Shown here: piece after piece, positions 46,408 through 56,046 of the stretch
Layout of the letters: every line of letters starts with the position of its first letter
Position numbering within the stretch: position 1 is the first letter of the stretch
NCBI GenBank assembly: GCA_965214625.1
Contig: OZ243962.1
Coordinates: forward strand, 2,418,001-2,482,000
Direction of reading: 5' to 3'
DNA length: 64,000 bases
Origin: G965214625 sp965214625
Lineage (GTDB): Bacteria > Pseudomonadota > Gammaproteobacteria > Arenicellales > Poriferihabitantaceae
Notes under the pieces: generated by a model
Databases searched by the model: none
What the model was told of the DNA's origin: nothing
Seen by the model: the letters and a program-made list of their open reading frames with translations, nothing else
Made by a program: the position numbers and the translations under genes

Positions 46408-46413
46408 GATTGT

Positions 46414-47037
46414 ATGAATGTGCTGAACAATTTGAAAAAGACGTGCTTTGCCTTTCTGCTCCTGCTCCCTATATCGTGTCTGGGTGATCAATTTACAACC
46501 ATTTTGATTCTGGGAGACAGTTTAAGTTCTGGATACGGGCTCCAACCGAAAGAACGATGGACCGACTTGTTGATGGATCAACTGGCGCAATCCGATGAAA
46601 AGATCACGCTTGTCAATGACAGTATCAGTGGTGATACGACCGCAGGCGGCTTGGCCCGCATCAGGCAGTCCCTGAAGCGGCACGACCCGGACTGGGTGGT
46701 GATTGAACTGGGCGGTAATGACGGGTTGCGGGGCATGTCACTCGAGGCGATGCATTCAAATCTCCAGGCGATGATCGGTATCGTACGGGATCATCGTGCG
46801 ATGCCCTTTCTTATCGGGGTGGAGTTGCCGCCGAACTATGGCTCGGTGTACACCAATGATTTCAAGCAGGTCTATTCCAGCGTGTCGGAATCAACCGAAA
46901 CGCCGTTGCTGGCCAACCTCTCGGCCAGTGTCCGCGGAAACCCGGATCTGATGCAAGAGGATAACATTCATCCCAATGCGGCGGCCCAGCCCATCGTCAA
47001 ACATCTGGTCTGGGAGTTTCTGAAGCGGTATCGGTAG
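46414..47037 (+). CDS. tesA: Periplasmic GDSL lysophospholipase/thioesterase (TesA-like)
   Basis: Multifunctional SGNH hydrolase (acyl-CoA thioesterase I, lysophospholipase L1, arylesterase). A signal peptide (KKTCFAFLLLLPISC) leads to LILGDSLSSGYG with nucleophile Ser36, the oxyanion ELGGNDGLRG, and the catalytic Asp/His pair in DNIHPNAAAQ. 207 residues from the Met at 46414. The divergent ybbA neighbour supports the assignment. Confidence 0.92.
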   Translation: MNVLNNLKKTCFAFLLLLPISCLGDQFTTILILGDSLSSGYGLQPKERWTDLLMDQLAQSDEKITLVNDSISGDTTAGGLARIRQSLKRHDPDWVVIELGGNDGLRGMSLEAMHSNLQAMIGIVRDHRAMPFLIGVELPPNYGSVYTNDFKQVYSSVSESTETPLLANLSASVRGNPDLMQEDNIHPNAAAQPIVKHLVWEFLKRYR

Positions 47038-47155
47038 ATGGTGTCACTGTCCATCCAAGTGTGGTGAAAGCGTCCGGTCAACGTCTGCATTGGAAACATT
47101 CAGCGGATTCAATACATTGTATGATGTCCCGATAAAGATGCTGTAGGAGAGCGCC

Positions 47156-47917
47156 ATGCACATTTTGCTGAGCAACGATGACGGGTATCAGGCACAGGGA
47201 TTGATCACGTTATATGCAGCCCTATCGGAAATCGCCACGGTGACGGTTGTTGTACCGAAGGCGAATCAAAGTGGTGTCAGCAATGCGCTCAGCTTGCGAA
47301 AGTCATTTGCCGTCAGCCAAGGCGAGCGTGGTTTCATCATTGTGGACGGCACGCCGGCCGACTGTGTCCATATTGCGTTGAACGGGATGCTGAAATCAAT
47401 CCCTGACATGGTGATCGCCGGGATCAATCATGGCGCGAATTTGGGAGAAGACGTGATATATTCCGGAACGGTTGCCGCAGCAATTGAGGGACGGTCTCTC
47501 GGTCTGCCTGCCTTGGCGATTTCACTTGCCTCAGGGCAACCGCGTTATTTTGAGACGGCTGCGAAAGTGACAGTGGAACTCGTTTCACGGCTAAAGGGGG
47601 CATCGTTACCTGACAACACGGTCTTGAACGTCAATGTTCCGGATCGTCCCTTTGATCAACTGACCGGTCTTGAAGCCACTCGATTAGGGGCCCGACACAA
47701 GGTACAACCGAGTATTGAGATTTGTTCTGATGACGGGGAGAGACGATTCAGACTGGGTGCACTGGGGGAAGCCGTCGCATTGAACCGGGGAACGGACTTT
47801 GATGCGATCAGGCACGATCGGGTGTCGGTCACGCCGCTTCAGGTGGACCTGACCCAGTACCGCAGTCTGGACAGCGTGATGCAGTGGCTGGGACCGATTG
47901 AGTGGAATGGGAAATGA
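47156..47917 (+). CDS. surE: 5'/3'-nucleotidase SurE
   Basis: Metal-dependent nucleoside monophosphatase and exopolyphosphatase for stationary-phase survival. The N-terminal acid pair is in LLSNDDGYQAQG (Asp8, Asp9). QSGVSNALS, INHGANLGEDVIYSGTVAAA and the later NVNVP are conserved. 253 residues. A GGAG-type ribosome binding site precedes it. First gene of the surE-pcm-yqaA-nlpD run. Confidence 0.95.
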   Translation: MHILLSNDDGYQAQGLITLYAALSEIATVTVVVPKANQSGVSNALSLRKSFAVSQGERGFIIVDGTPADCVHIALNGMLKSIPDMVIAGINHGANLGEDVIYSGTVAAAIEGRSLGLPALAISLASGQPRYFETAAKVTVELVSRLKGASLPDNTVLNVNVPDRPFDQLTGLEATRLGARHKVQPSIEICSDDGERRFRLGALGEAVALNRGTDFDAIRHDRVSVTPLQVDLTQYRSLDSVMQWLGPIEWNGK

Positions 47918-48045
47918 GCACATGACGAGGTATCGGTCATCTATGATGGCCAAGCGCAGGCCATTGGCCATCAAGGTAATGGCCGACGAGATTGTGAGCA
48001 GAGTGGAATCAGCGGGTTGCAGCCAACATGACACGAGAGGATTAA

Positions 48046-48720
48046 ATGGTTGACAGTCATTCATTCAGTCGTGATGGGATCGGAATGACTTCGATGCGGA
48101 CGCGTAATCGGCTGGTTGATCGTTTGCGTGAACGGGGTATTGCCGATGAACGCGTATTGTCCGTCATGCTGCAGACCCCTCGCCATCTGTTCATCGGTGA
48201 AGCACTGGCCCACAAGGCCTACGAGGATACGGCCCTTCCAATAGGGCATAATCAGACCATATCGCAACCCTTTATCGTTGCATTGATGACGGAATTGGTC
48301 ATGGCGGCCTCAATCAACGTCAGGAAAGTGTTGGAAGTGGGCACGGGCTGTGGCTATCAAACGGCGATATTGGCCCAATTGATCCACTGGGTGTTTACCA
48401 TCGAAAGAATCGGGGCATTGCAGGCGCAGGCAAAAACACGGCTTCCTGATCTGGGGTATCGCAATGTGAGTTATTTGAATGGTGATGGATTCGAGGGATG
48501 GGAAAGCAATCAGCCCTTTGACGGCATTATCGTGACGGCAGCTCCTTCGGTGGTTCCCCAGAAATTAAGGGATCAACTTGGGCTGGGGGGTCGGTTGGTC
48601 ATCCCGGTGGGTAACAGCGGTCACCAGCGATTGAGAATCATCACCCGAACCAGCGAGGGATTTGAGGAACAGCTGCATGAGGCAGTGCGATTTGTACCGA
48701 TGCTGAATGGCCGACGGTAA
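48046..48720 (+). CDS. pcm: Protein-L-isoaspartate O-methyltransferase
   Basis: Repairs isoaspartyl residues in aged proteins using SAM. The SAM motif I is VLEVGTGCGYQTAILAQL; the substrate loop LPIGHNQTISQPFIVALMTE and the motif III region FDGIIVTAAPSVVPQ are typical. 224 residues; GAGG six bases before the ATG supports the start. Lies 128 bases after surE. Confidence 0.95.
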   Translation: MVDSHSFSRDGIGMTSMRTRNRLVDRLRERGIADERVLSVMLQTPRHLFIGEALAHKAYEDTALPIGHNQTISQPFIVALMTELVMAASINVRKVLEVGTGCGYQTAILAQLIHWVFTIERIGALQAQAKTRLPDLGYRNVSYLNGDGFEGWESNQPFDGIIVTAAPSVVPQKLRDQLGLGGRLVIPVGNSGHQRLRIITRTSEGFEEQLHEAVRFVPMLNGRR

Positions 48721-48744
48721 TGCAATTTCATATCAGCGTCTGTG

Positions 48745-49323
48745 ATGCGAGTTTTCGGTCCCCTGTATGATAAAGTGATGGCTTGGTCACGCCATCGACA
48801 TGCACAGAAGTATCTGGCAGCGGTCAGTTTTGTTGAGTCATCATTTTTTCCGATACCCACTGCCCTGATGCTGGCGCCTATGGTCATGGCCCAGCGAAGC
48901 AAGGCGTGGCGGTTGGCCAGCCTGACGACGGTCACGTCCGTGATGGGTGGGATTTTTGGCTATGTCATCGGCTATTATCTGTTCGAACAGGTGGGCCGGC
49001 CCATCCTTGATTTCTACCATGCAACCGAAAAATTTGTCAGCATGAAAATCTGGTTTTCTGACCACGGCGTATGGCTGGTCCTGCTGGCGGGAGTCACGCC
49101 GATTCCGTACAAATTGTTCACCATTACTTCCGGTGTGCTGGGCCTGGCGCTGATTCCGTTTGTTGTGGCCTCCCTTGTCGGTCGTGCGTCCCAGTTTTTT
49201 TTGATCTCAGGATTGATCTGGTGGGGGGGTAAAAAAGTAGAGCCGGTGTTGCACAAATGGATCGAGACCATCGGTTGGGGGCTGATCGGTCTGGCCCTCG
49301 TGATTTATCTGTTGACTGGGTAG
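48745..49323 (+). CDS. yqaA: DedA/SNARE-associated (YqaA-like) membrane protein
   Basis: Small VTT-domain membrane protein of 192 residues. VESSFFPIPTALMLAP is the re-entrant loop with the conserved Glu and Pro residues; GVTPIPYKLFTITSGVLGL is the second conserved region. DedA proteins support membrane homeostasis and have been linked to lipid scrambling. A YqaA gene between pcm and nlpD is a recurrent gammaproteobacterial order. ATG 48745 follows a GTG at 48742. Confidence 0.88.
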   Translation: MRVFGPLYDKVMAWSRHRHAQKYLAAVSFVESSFFPIPTALMLAPMVMAQRSKAWRLASLTTVTSVMGGIFGYVIGYYLFEQVGRPILDFYHATEKFVSMKIWFSDHGVWLVLLAGVTPIPYKLFTITSGVLGLALIPFVVASLVGRASQFFLISGLIWWGGKKVEPVLHKWIETIGWGLIGLALVIYLLTG

Positions 49324-49326
49324 AAG

Positions 49327-50079
49327 ATGAAATATCGGATGGTACTACTGGCGGTGGTTGTTCTTTTGGCTGGCTGTGGAACCAACAATGCGCCTGTGAT
49401 TGACAAATCGCCCATGCGGAAGATTCCTGCCGAGCACATTGTTCGCAAAGGGGATTCGCTTTACTCGATCGCATGGGGAGTCGGCCTTGATTATCATAGT
49501 ATCGCGAAATGGAATGGGATTGAGAAACCGTATGTCATCCATCCGGGTCAGCGTATAAGATTACATCCTTCGACAACAAAGAAGACACCCTTAAAATCAA
49601 CCTCAAGTGTACAGGGAAAGAAGGCAGCCACACCGTCTGCAAGATCACTGAAGGCCACCAAGGAGAAAAAGCGCCCTTCTGCGACCCGATCGGATTCGAC
49701 TCGTTCGGCTGCTGACCCCAAAAAATGGAAGTGGCCGGCGAAAGGCAAGGTCATCGGCAAGTATGATCCCTCGAAAGGAATCAACGGTATTCAGATATCG
49801 GGTCGAGATGGCAGCACGATCACCTCGACGGCACCCGGGCAAGTGGTCTACGTCGGAGAGGGGTTGAGAGGCTATGGAAAGCTGGTCATTATCAAGCATT
49901 CGGATACGTTCCTCAGCGCTTATGCGCATAACAAGAGTATTCTTGTGGCAGAAGGGGATACCATAAAGGTCGGACAGAAGATTGCACAAATGGGCAATAC
50001 CGATGCATCCAGGACGATGCTGCATTTCGAAATTCGCAAGCATGGCAAACCGGTAGACCCGCTACGGTATCTGAACTGA
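49327..50079 (+). CDS. nlpD: NlpD-like lipoprotein with LysM and degenerate M23 domains
   Basis: Envelope lipoprotein that activates the amidase AmiC at division. Lipobox LLAGC puts the acylated Cys at residue 19. A LysM domain (HIVRKGDSLYSIAWGVG to HPGQRIRLH) binds peptidoglycan. A basic, Ser/Thr/Lys-rich linker (about 80-135) leads to the M23 domain. That domain has lost the first metal motif (GINGIQISGRDG instead of a His...Asp pair) though it keeps LHFEI, so it is an activator rather than an enzyme, as in E. coli NlpD. rpoS, which normally follows, is absent. Confidence 0.9.
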   Translation: MKYRMVLLAVVVLLAGCGTNNAPVIDKSPMRKIPAEHIVRKGDSLYSIAWGVGLDYHSIAKWNGIEKPYVIHPGQRIRLHPSTTKKTPLKSTSSVQGKKAATPSARSLKATKEKKRPSATRSDSTRSAADPKKWKWPAKGKVIGKYDPSKGINGIQISGRDGSTITSTAPGQVVYVGEGLRGYGKLVIIKHSDTFLSAYAHNKSILVAEGDTIKVGQKIAQMGNTDASRTMLHFEIRKHGKPVDPLRYLN

Positions 50080-50081
50080 TT

Positions 50082-50252
50082 GCTGATGATCCGGAACCTA
50101 CCCACAAAATGTTGGCAACCGAGATTGGAATTACGCCAGATGGCGTCCGATATCACCTCGACAGTTTGAGAAAAGCAGGTCGTATTCGCCCTGTTGGGCC
50201 GACCAAGAAGGGCTACTGGGAAATTATCAGTGGCAATGATGAGCAATACTGA
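50082..50252 (+). pseudogene. 3' fragment of a helix-turn-helix protein (Schlafen/AlbA- or Fic-type C-terminus)
   Basis: Directly after the nlpD stop a frame reads DDPEPTHKMLATEIG, ITPDGVRYHLDSLRKAG and RIRPVGPTKKGYWEII to a TGA at 50250. This is the winged helix that ends many AlbA/Schlafen-type ATP-binding DNA-interacting proteins and some Fic proteins, ending in the usual VGPxKxGYWE. It has no start and no upstream domain, so it is a truncated gene joined to the nlpD end by deletion. Confidence 0.6.
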
Positions 50253-50333
50253 ATTCACACACCATTGCCGCCCATTTGATCAACAGTACGGTTCATTGGC
50301 TTATCAGTGCCTGGCTTGGGTTGCAGGATGAGT

Positions 50334-51524
50334 TCAGGTCTCGTGCCGTTCGACATGCAACAAGTAGAGCGCGGCGACAAGTCCCAGAGTGGATGACAGC
50401 AGCATCATGCCCAGCAGTCCGTAGGCGGCATTGCCTTTCGAAAGGATTGCTCCGGTGACGGCCGACATAACGGCCCCACCTGCTACCAGAAGGGCTCCGG
50501 AAAGTCCCGAGGCGCTGCCCGCGAGGTTCGGCCTGACCAACATGACCCCGGAACTGCTGCTCGGCATGGTGATTCCGTTGCCGATACCCACGAAAACGCA
50601 GGCGCCGAACAAGGTGGGTGCATTCAGGGAACCCGTTGACACGATCACGAGTCCTGCCAGCAGTCCGGAACAGGCGACAACCCGCCCCGCAATCATCATG
50701 GTTGTCAGCGCATATCGGGCCGCATAGCGGCCGGCAAGGAAACTCCCGAAGACAAATCCTGCCGTAATGCTGCCCATGTAAACGCCGAGCCTTGAAGGGG
50801 GCATGTCGAACAATACCGACGCCACCAGCGGTGCTCCGCCCAAGAAGGCATAGAATGCCCCGGTGGAAAAGGCCATGCAAAGCGCATACCCCCAGAAACG
50901 ACGAGAGCGAAGCAGGTCAGGATAGGCTCGGAACTGCTCATGAAGTGTTTTTGAAGGATGAATATTGGTCTCGTGCAGGTCAGCCAGGCATAGTCCGAAA
51001 ATCGCGGCACCGAAGGTTAGGAAAACCCAGAAACTGGCGCGCCAGCCGAAGAGTTCGTCCATCGTCCCGCCGACTACCGGCGCTAACATGGGTGCAATGG
51101 CCCACGATACGGCGATATAACCCATGAGACTGGCGGCCTTGCGCTTCTCGGACGTATCACAGATGACGGCGTATGATACGGTATGGGCGGAAATGATGGC
51201 TGCCTGCATCATCCGGAAGAACAGAAAGCAGGTAATCTCTGTGGACATCGCGCAACCGAGTGATGCCAAGGAAAAAATCAACAGTCCCGCCAGGATAACC
51301 GGACGCCGTCCAAAGCGGTCGGACAGGGGGCCCATGACGAGTTGTAGGATTGCCGTCATGGCCGCGTATCCTGCAATCGAAAGGTTCACGAGCGCATAGC
51401 TGGTCCCGAATTCCGACGCGATGCCGGGAAGGGAGGGGAGGAACATGTTCAGCGAGGCGACCGAAAGCCCGTTCAACAGGATGAGCGTGACGAGTTTGGG
51501 TTGGATGATGGCTGTCTGCTGCAT
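50334..51524 (-). CDS. Bcr/CflA-family MFS drug efflux transporter
   Basis: Twelve-helix major facilitator of 396 residues. The loop 2-3 motif GPLSDRFGRRPVILAG is the MFS motif A, and the early NMFLPSLPGIASEFGTSYALVNLSI matches the Bcr/CflA (DHA1) group of bicyclomycin, sulfonamide and chloramphenicol exporters. A proton antiporter at the inner membrane; substrate inferred only from the family. Confidence 0.88.
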   Translation of the reverse strand: MQQTAIIQPKLVTLILLNGLSVASLNMFLPSLPGIASEFGTSYALVNLSIAGYAAMTAILQLVMGPLSDRFGRRPVILAGLLIFSLASLGCAMSTEITCFLFFRMMQAAIISAHTVSYAVICDTSEKRKAASLMGYIAVSWAIAPMLAPVVGGTMDELFGWRASFWVFLTFGAAIFGLCLADLHETNIHPSKTLHEQFRAYPDLLRSRRFWGYALCMAFSTGAFYAFLGGAPLVASVLFDMPPSRLGVYMGSITAGFVFGSFLAGRYAARYALTTMMIAGRVVACSGLLAGLVIVSTGSLNAPTLFGACVFVGIGNGITMPSSSSGVMLVRPNLAGSASGLSGALLVAGGAVMSAVTGAILSKGNAAYGLLGMMLLSSTLGLVAALYLLHVERHET

Positions 51525-51903
51525 GGGCCTTGACTTCAGATGTCTTTGGGACGGTAAGTGGCTGACCCTGAATATGGCATAAAAAAGAGTGAAATATTTT
51601 TCATACTACGCAATACAGTCAGAGAGAATCACTGGTTATCTCGCTCGTGACGGACGGTGCTTCCGGGCTGATGGTATTTCCAGATTACGCCGTCATTCCA
51701 CAGGAAGATTCGAGACATGTTGTTTCCTCGTCCAGATACAATATGATTCCGGCTCGGGCAACAACGCTGTCCGTTAAAATGATACGATCACCGACTCAAA
51801 TGCGGTTTATAGTATTATCGGTTTGCAATAAGCTTCCGCTATGCCGAGGAGCGACGATGATTGCTCATTGATTTTTCACTCATAATGATTATCGACATGT
51901 AGT
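51525..51903. other. Gap between the MFS gene and trpD
   Basis: About 380 bases, AT-richer than the flanks, holding the divergent promoters. No gene is supported. An ATAATGATTATC run near 51883 looks like part of a Fur site but is too short to call. Confidence 0.4.
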
Positions 51904-52950
51904 ATGGACATACCATCAGCGAATCGACGGCTGGCATCGGGCCAGAATCTGACACGGGAAAACATGCAATCGGTCATGAGTCTGATCATGCATGGCGATG
52001 CAACACCGGCACAGATTGGTGCCTTCCTGACCGCATTGATGATCAAGGGAGAGACGGTCGATGAAATCGTGGGGGCGGCGACGATCATGCGAGCCTTGTC
52101 AGCCAAGGTGGAACCACAAGTGGACCAGACCGTTGACACGGTGGGTACTGGCGGTGATGGTGCCAAACTGTTTAATGTATCGACGGCCAGTGCATTGGTT
52201 GCTGCCGCCGCGGGAGCCAACATGGCAAAACACGGTAACAGGGCTGCCACCGGCAATTCAGGCAGTGCCGATGTGCTCGAAACAGCCGGTGTGAATATCA
52301 GTCTTTCGCCGCAGCAAGTCGGTCAATGTATTGAACGATGTGGCATTGGTTTCATGTTTGCGCCCAACCACCATGCGGCAATGCGGCATGCCATTGGTCC
52401 ACGCAAGGAAATCGGGGTACGCACTATCTTCAATTTGCTCGGTCCGTTGACCAATCCGGCCGGATCACGGTTTCAGTTGGTGGGCGTGTTCGACCAGCGG
52501 TGGGTCAGACCGCTGTCCGAAGTGTTTGCCGAGTTGGGCAGTGTCCATACACTGGTCGCGTGTTCGGACGATGGACTGGATGAAATCTCAATTGTCGCAC
52601 CCACCCGAATCGCTGAATTGAAGAACGGGCGAATCACCGAGTATCAGATCACACCTGAACGGATGGGCGTGAACCATCGGTCGCTGGACCCAATTACCGT
52701 GACGGATGCGGCACACAGCCTGCGGTTGATCAAGGAGGCATTGAGCGGACAGCCAGGGCCGGCGGGTGATATGGTTGCGCTTAACGCGGGTGCGACGATC
52801 TACGCTGCCGATTTGGCGCCTTCCATTGAGGAGGGTGTGGAACAGGCGAGATCGGTACTCAAATCCGGTGCGGGTCTGGAAAAGCTTGAAAAACTGGTGC
52901 ACGTCTCAAACAGTTTCAATGAAGGCGATGATCTGAACACTGACACGTGA
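51904..52950 (+). CDS. trpD: Anthranilate phosphoribosyltransferase
   Basis: Second step of tryptophan synthesis: anthranilate plus PRPP to phosphoribosyl anthranilate. The PRPP loop is DTVGTGGDG; KHGNRAATGNSGSADVLE, FAPNHHAAMRHAIGPRKE and RTIFNLLGPLTNPA follow in the family order. 348 residues, normal. No other trp gene is nearby: trpE, trpG and trpC must lie elsewhere. Confidence 0.95.
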   Translation: MDIPSANRRLASGQNLTRENMQSVMSLIMHGDATPAQIGAFLTALMIKGETVDEIVGAATIMRALSAKVEPQVDQTVDTVGTGGDGAKLFNVSTASALVAAAAGANMAKHGNRAATGNSGSADVLETAGVNISLSPQQVGQCIERCGIGFMFAPNHHAAMRHAIGPRKEIGVRTIFNLLGPLTNPAGSRFQLVGVFDQRWVRPLSEVFAELGSVHTLVACSDDGLDEISIVAPTRIAELKNGRITEYQITPERMGVNHRSLDPITVTDAAHSLRLIKEALSGQPGPAGDMVALNAGATIYAADLAPSIEEGVEQARSVLKSGAGLEKLEKLVHVSNSFNEGDDLNTDT

Positions 52951-52961
52951 AGGGATCCGGC

Positions 52962-53873
52962 CTATGATGACAGTCCCCTTGTTGGCTGCTGACGGGCGCT
53001 TTTTGACTGGATGAAATAGATGCCGCACAACACCAGGACCAAGGCCAGTATCATTTTCATTTCGATCCTCTCTCCCAGAATCAGCACACCCCAGATGCTT
53101 CCCAATACGGGAATCACATAATTGATCTGGGCAAAAATGGTTGCCCCCAGCTGTTTGATCACCCGGAAATAAATGAGTGAGGCGACAACCGTCGCAAAAA
53201 CAGCCAGTACAGAAACCGCGGCGAGGCTCTCCACAGAAGGGGACATGCTGAACGGCCGTTCGAAAACAAAGGCCAGCGGAAGGCTGGTCAGTGCCGCAAA
53301 CAGCGTGACGCCTGCCGCCATTTCATACCCCCTGAATCCGGAGGACCTTTGCCTTCTGACATAGATCGTGGTGACAGAATAGCTCAAGGCGCCACCGAGG
53401 ACGGCCAGTTGTCCGAACATGTGTTCCCCCAAACCCTGCAGGGCGGTCAGACCGACCAGAGTGATCAATCCCACAAAGCCCAGGCTGATACCGTATACTT
53501 TTCTGATCGACATCGGTTCTTCAGCGACAAAGAAGTGAGCGAGGAAAAACGTACTGATCGGCATGATGCCCATCAGTACCGCCGCCATGGAACTGTCGAC
53601 ATAGACTTCCCCCAGGCTGATGAGAATGAAGGGCAGGGTATTGCCGATCATTCCGATCACGATATAGAGTATCCATGCCTGTCGATGCATCGGTATCCAC
53701 CGTTTTTTGAGCAGCAGGAAGGCACAGAAAATCAACGCGGCCAGGGTCAGTCGCAAGGCGGTCAGCGTGAAAGGACCGATGGTGGTGACCGCAATCTTGA
53801 TGAGCAAAAAGGAGGCACTCCAGATCAAGGCCAATAGAAGCAGCAACAGATAGTCGTGAAAATGATTTTTCAT
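52962..53873 (-). CDS. EamA-family (DMT) inner-membrane transporter
   Basis: About ten membrane helices in two EamA repeats, from HDYLLLLLLALIWSASFLLIK to LALVLVLCGIYFI. 303 residues from the Met at 53873; a longer frame to 53957 would overlap the divergent N-formylglutamate gene and adds no plausible protein. The third EamA transporter in the window; substrate unknown. Confidence 0.82.
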   Translation of the reverse strand: MKNHFHDYLLLLLLALIWSASFLLIKIAVTTIGPFTLTALRLTLAALIFCAFLLLKKRWIPMHRQAWILYIVIGMIGNTLPFILISLGEVYVDSSMAAVLMGIMPISTFFLAHFFVAEEPMSIRKVYGISLGFVGLITLVGLTALQGLGEHMFGQLAVLGGALSYSVTTIYVRRQRSSGFRGYEMAAGVTLFAALTSLPLAFVFERPFSMSPSVESLAAVSVLAVFATVVASLIYFRVIKQLGATIFAQINYVIPVLGSIWGVLILGERIEMKMILALVLVLCGIYFIQSKSARQQPTRGLSS

Positions 53874-53935
53874 CTGATTGGTGAACGGGAATTGATATAC
53901 TACCCGGCTATTTCCATGGGAGCGATAACTGACTG

Positions 53936-54676
53936 ATGTTGAGTTTGGGAGAACCACCGCCTTTTGATGTGCATAATGTCAATGGTCGTGCCCCGATTTT
54001 GATTACCTGTGATCACGCAGCAAACCGCATTCCGGCCAGCCTCTCGAACCTGGGTATGGAGGCTTCAATGCTGGAGCGACATATTGCCTATGATATCGGT
54101 GCAAGGCAAGTCGCCATGGCGCTTTCGAAGCGATTTGATGCGCCAATGCTGCTGTCAACCTATTCAAGATTGGTCATTGATCTCAATCGTCATCTGGATG
54201 ATCCCACCTTGATTGTGGACGTCAGCGACAGTACCACCATTTTCGGTAATCGCAATTTGAGCGCCACCCAAAAGCGTGAACGGATCAATACGATATTCCG
54301 GCCCTATCACGATATGCACGGTCGACTGGTTGATCAACTGGTTGCCCGCCATGCAACCCCGTTTATTTTGTCTGTCCACAGTTTCACGCCGACCTTTAAC
54401 GGATCGACTCGGCCGTGGCATTTCGGTGTGCTCTGGGACCGATGTGAAAGTCTGGCAAAAAAGCTGGTGAGGGGACTGCGGCAGGACAACACCCTTTGCG
54501 TGGGAGAAAACCAGCCCTATCATGCGACCGATCCGCTGGGCTATTCCATGGTCGTGCATGCCCAGAACCGGGGGATCGATATGGGTTTGATTGAGATTCG
54601 TCAGGATCTGATTGAGCATCCCGCGGGGCAGCAGGCGGCGGCGGAAACACTCGCGCGGACGATAGCGTCATTGTAG
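53936..54676 (+). CDS. N-formylglutamate amidohydrolase family protein
   Basis: Zinc hydrolase that releases formate from N-formyl-glutamate (last step of one histidine degradation route) or related acyl compounds. ILITCDHAANRIP holds the metal Asp/His; TYSRLVIDLNR is the second conserved block; FILSVHSFTPTFNG the third. 246 residues. No hut genes are near, so it may serve a different N-formyl or N-acyl amino acid. Confidence 0.87.
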   Translation: MLSLGEPPPFDVHNVNGRAPILITCDHAANRIPASLSNLGMEASMLERHIAYDIGARQVAMALSKRFDAPMLLSTYSRLVIDLNRHLDDPTLIVDVSDSTTIFGNRNLSATQKRERINTIFRPYHDMHGRLVDQLVARHATPFILSVHSFTPTFNGSTRPWHFGVLWDRCESLAKKLVRGLRQDNTLCVGENQPYHATDPLGYSMVVHAQNRGIDMGLIEIRQDLIEHPAGQQAAAETLARTIASL

Positions 54677-54875
54677 ACGGACATCGGGTCGCATGGGTTT
54701 TTACTGGCGTATGCCGGCGAAGCCGCTGTCATCAACGATTGGTTTTCCCAGAAAACCCATCCCCGTTGCAGCCAGTTTGCCGGATACGGGGGCGAGATAA
54801 AGGGAGAGGACTCCCCATTTCAGGAGCTGAATTCAGTTACAATCGGAAACGGGTTTTCATTATCGAGCAAAGAGA

Positions 54876-55937
54876 GTGTCCGGAAATAGCATTGGCCGTC
54901 TTTTCACACTGACCACGTTCGGGGAAAGTCATGGTTTGGCACTGGGTGCGGTGGTTGACGGTTGCCCCCCCGGCCTGGCCTTGACCGAATCAGATTTGCA
55001 GGTCGACCTGGACCGACGCAAACCGGGCCAATCGAAATATACCACGCAGCGAAGGGAATCGGATGCCGTTGAGATATTGTCCGGTGTCTTTGAGGGTGTG
55101 ACGACCGGAACCCCGATTGGACTATTGATCAGGAACCAGGATCAGCGGACGCGGGACTATGCCAAAATCAAGGATCGATTCAGGCCCGGGCATGCCGATT
55201 ATACCTATCATCACAAGTATGGTTTGCGTGACTATCGCGGTGGCGGGCGTTCGTCGGCCAGGGAAACTACCATGCGGGTGGCGGCCGGCGCGATAGCCAA
55301 GAAATATCTGCGCGAACAGTACGGCATCGTGATACGTGGCTGTGTTGACCAGATCGGGGCTGTCCGTATTCCGGTCAACGACTGGTCACTGGTTGATCAT
55401 AACCCCTTTTTTGTAACCGACAACGCGGTGATTCCGACACTCGAGAAGACGATCCAATTGACCCGCAAAGCGGGGGACTCCATTGGTGCGGGTGTGTATG
55501 TTGAAGCCTTGAATCCGCCGACGGGATGGGGCGAACCGGTGTTTGACCGCCTTGATGCAGATATCGCAAAAGCAATGATGAGCATCAATGCGGCCAAGGC
55601 CGTTGAGATCGGTGCGGGATTTTCAGCGATCACCCAGAAAGGTTCTCAACATCGGGACCCGATCGAGCCCCAAGGATTTCGATCGAACAATGCAGGCGGT
55701 GTATTGGGCGGGATTTCGAGCGGGCAGACCATCACGGTTCGTATTGCATTTAAACCCACCTCAAGTATCCAGGTGCCAGGAGATACCGTCAACCTGGACA
55801 ACGAACCGGTTGAAGTGGTGACAACCGGCCGACACGATCCGTGCGTAGGTATTCGGGCGGTGCCGATTGCAGAGGCCATGCTGGCGTTGGTTTTGATGGA
55901 TCATGCGCTGCGTGACCGGGCACAAATGGTTCGCTAG
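54876..55937 (+). CDS. aroC: Chorismate synthase
   Basis: Makes chorismate from EPSP with reduced FMN. A GTG start gives SGNSIGRLFTLTTFGESHG, the invariant N-terminus; GGGRSSARETTMRVAAGAIA and GFRSNNAGGVLGGISSG are the FMN and substrate motifs. 353 residues, normal. Unlinked to other aro genes except the DAHP synthase about 6 kb away on the other strand. Confidence 0.96.
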   Translation: MSGNSIGRLFTLTTFGESHGLALGAVVDGCPPGLALTESDLQVDLDRRKPGQSKYTTQRRESDAVEILSGVFEGVTTGTPIGLLIRNQDQRTRDYAKIKDRFRPGHADYTYHHKYGLRDYRGGGRSSARETTMRVAAGAIAKKYLREQYGIVIRGCVDQIGAVRIPVNDWSLVDHNPFFVTDNAVIPTLEKTIQLTRKAGDSIGAGVYVEALNPPTGWGEPVFDRLDADIAKAMMSINAAKAVEIGAGFSAITQKGSQHRDPIEPQGFRSNNAGGVLGGISSGQTITVRIAFKPTSSIQVPGDTVNLDNEPVEVVTTGRHDPCVGIRAVPIAEAMLALVLMDHALRDRAQMVR

Positions 55938-56046
55938 CGGGCAAGGACGAAATGATCGTTGTGAATGCAAGGATCCGTGGCAGCGACCGAGCCTTGTCCG
56001 GAATATGATATTATCGGGCGTTTTTCACCTCAGCGAATGATCTGGA

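Noticed and set aside
51880..51897. Fur-box-like ATAATGATTATC before trpD
   Set aside because: Only about half of the 19-base Fur consensus and no iron-related gene downstream.
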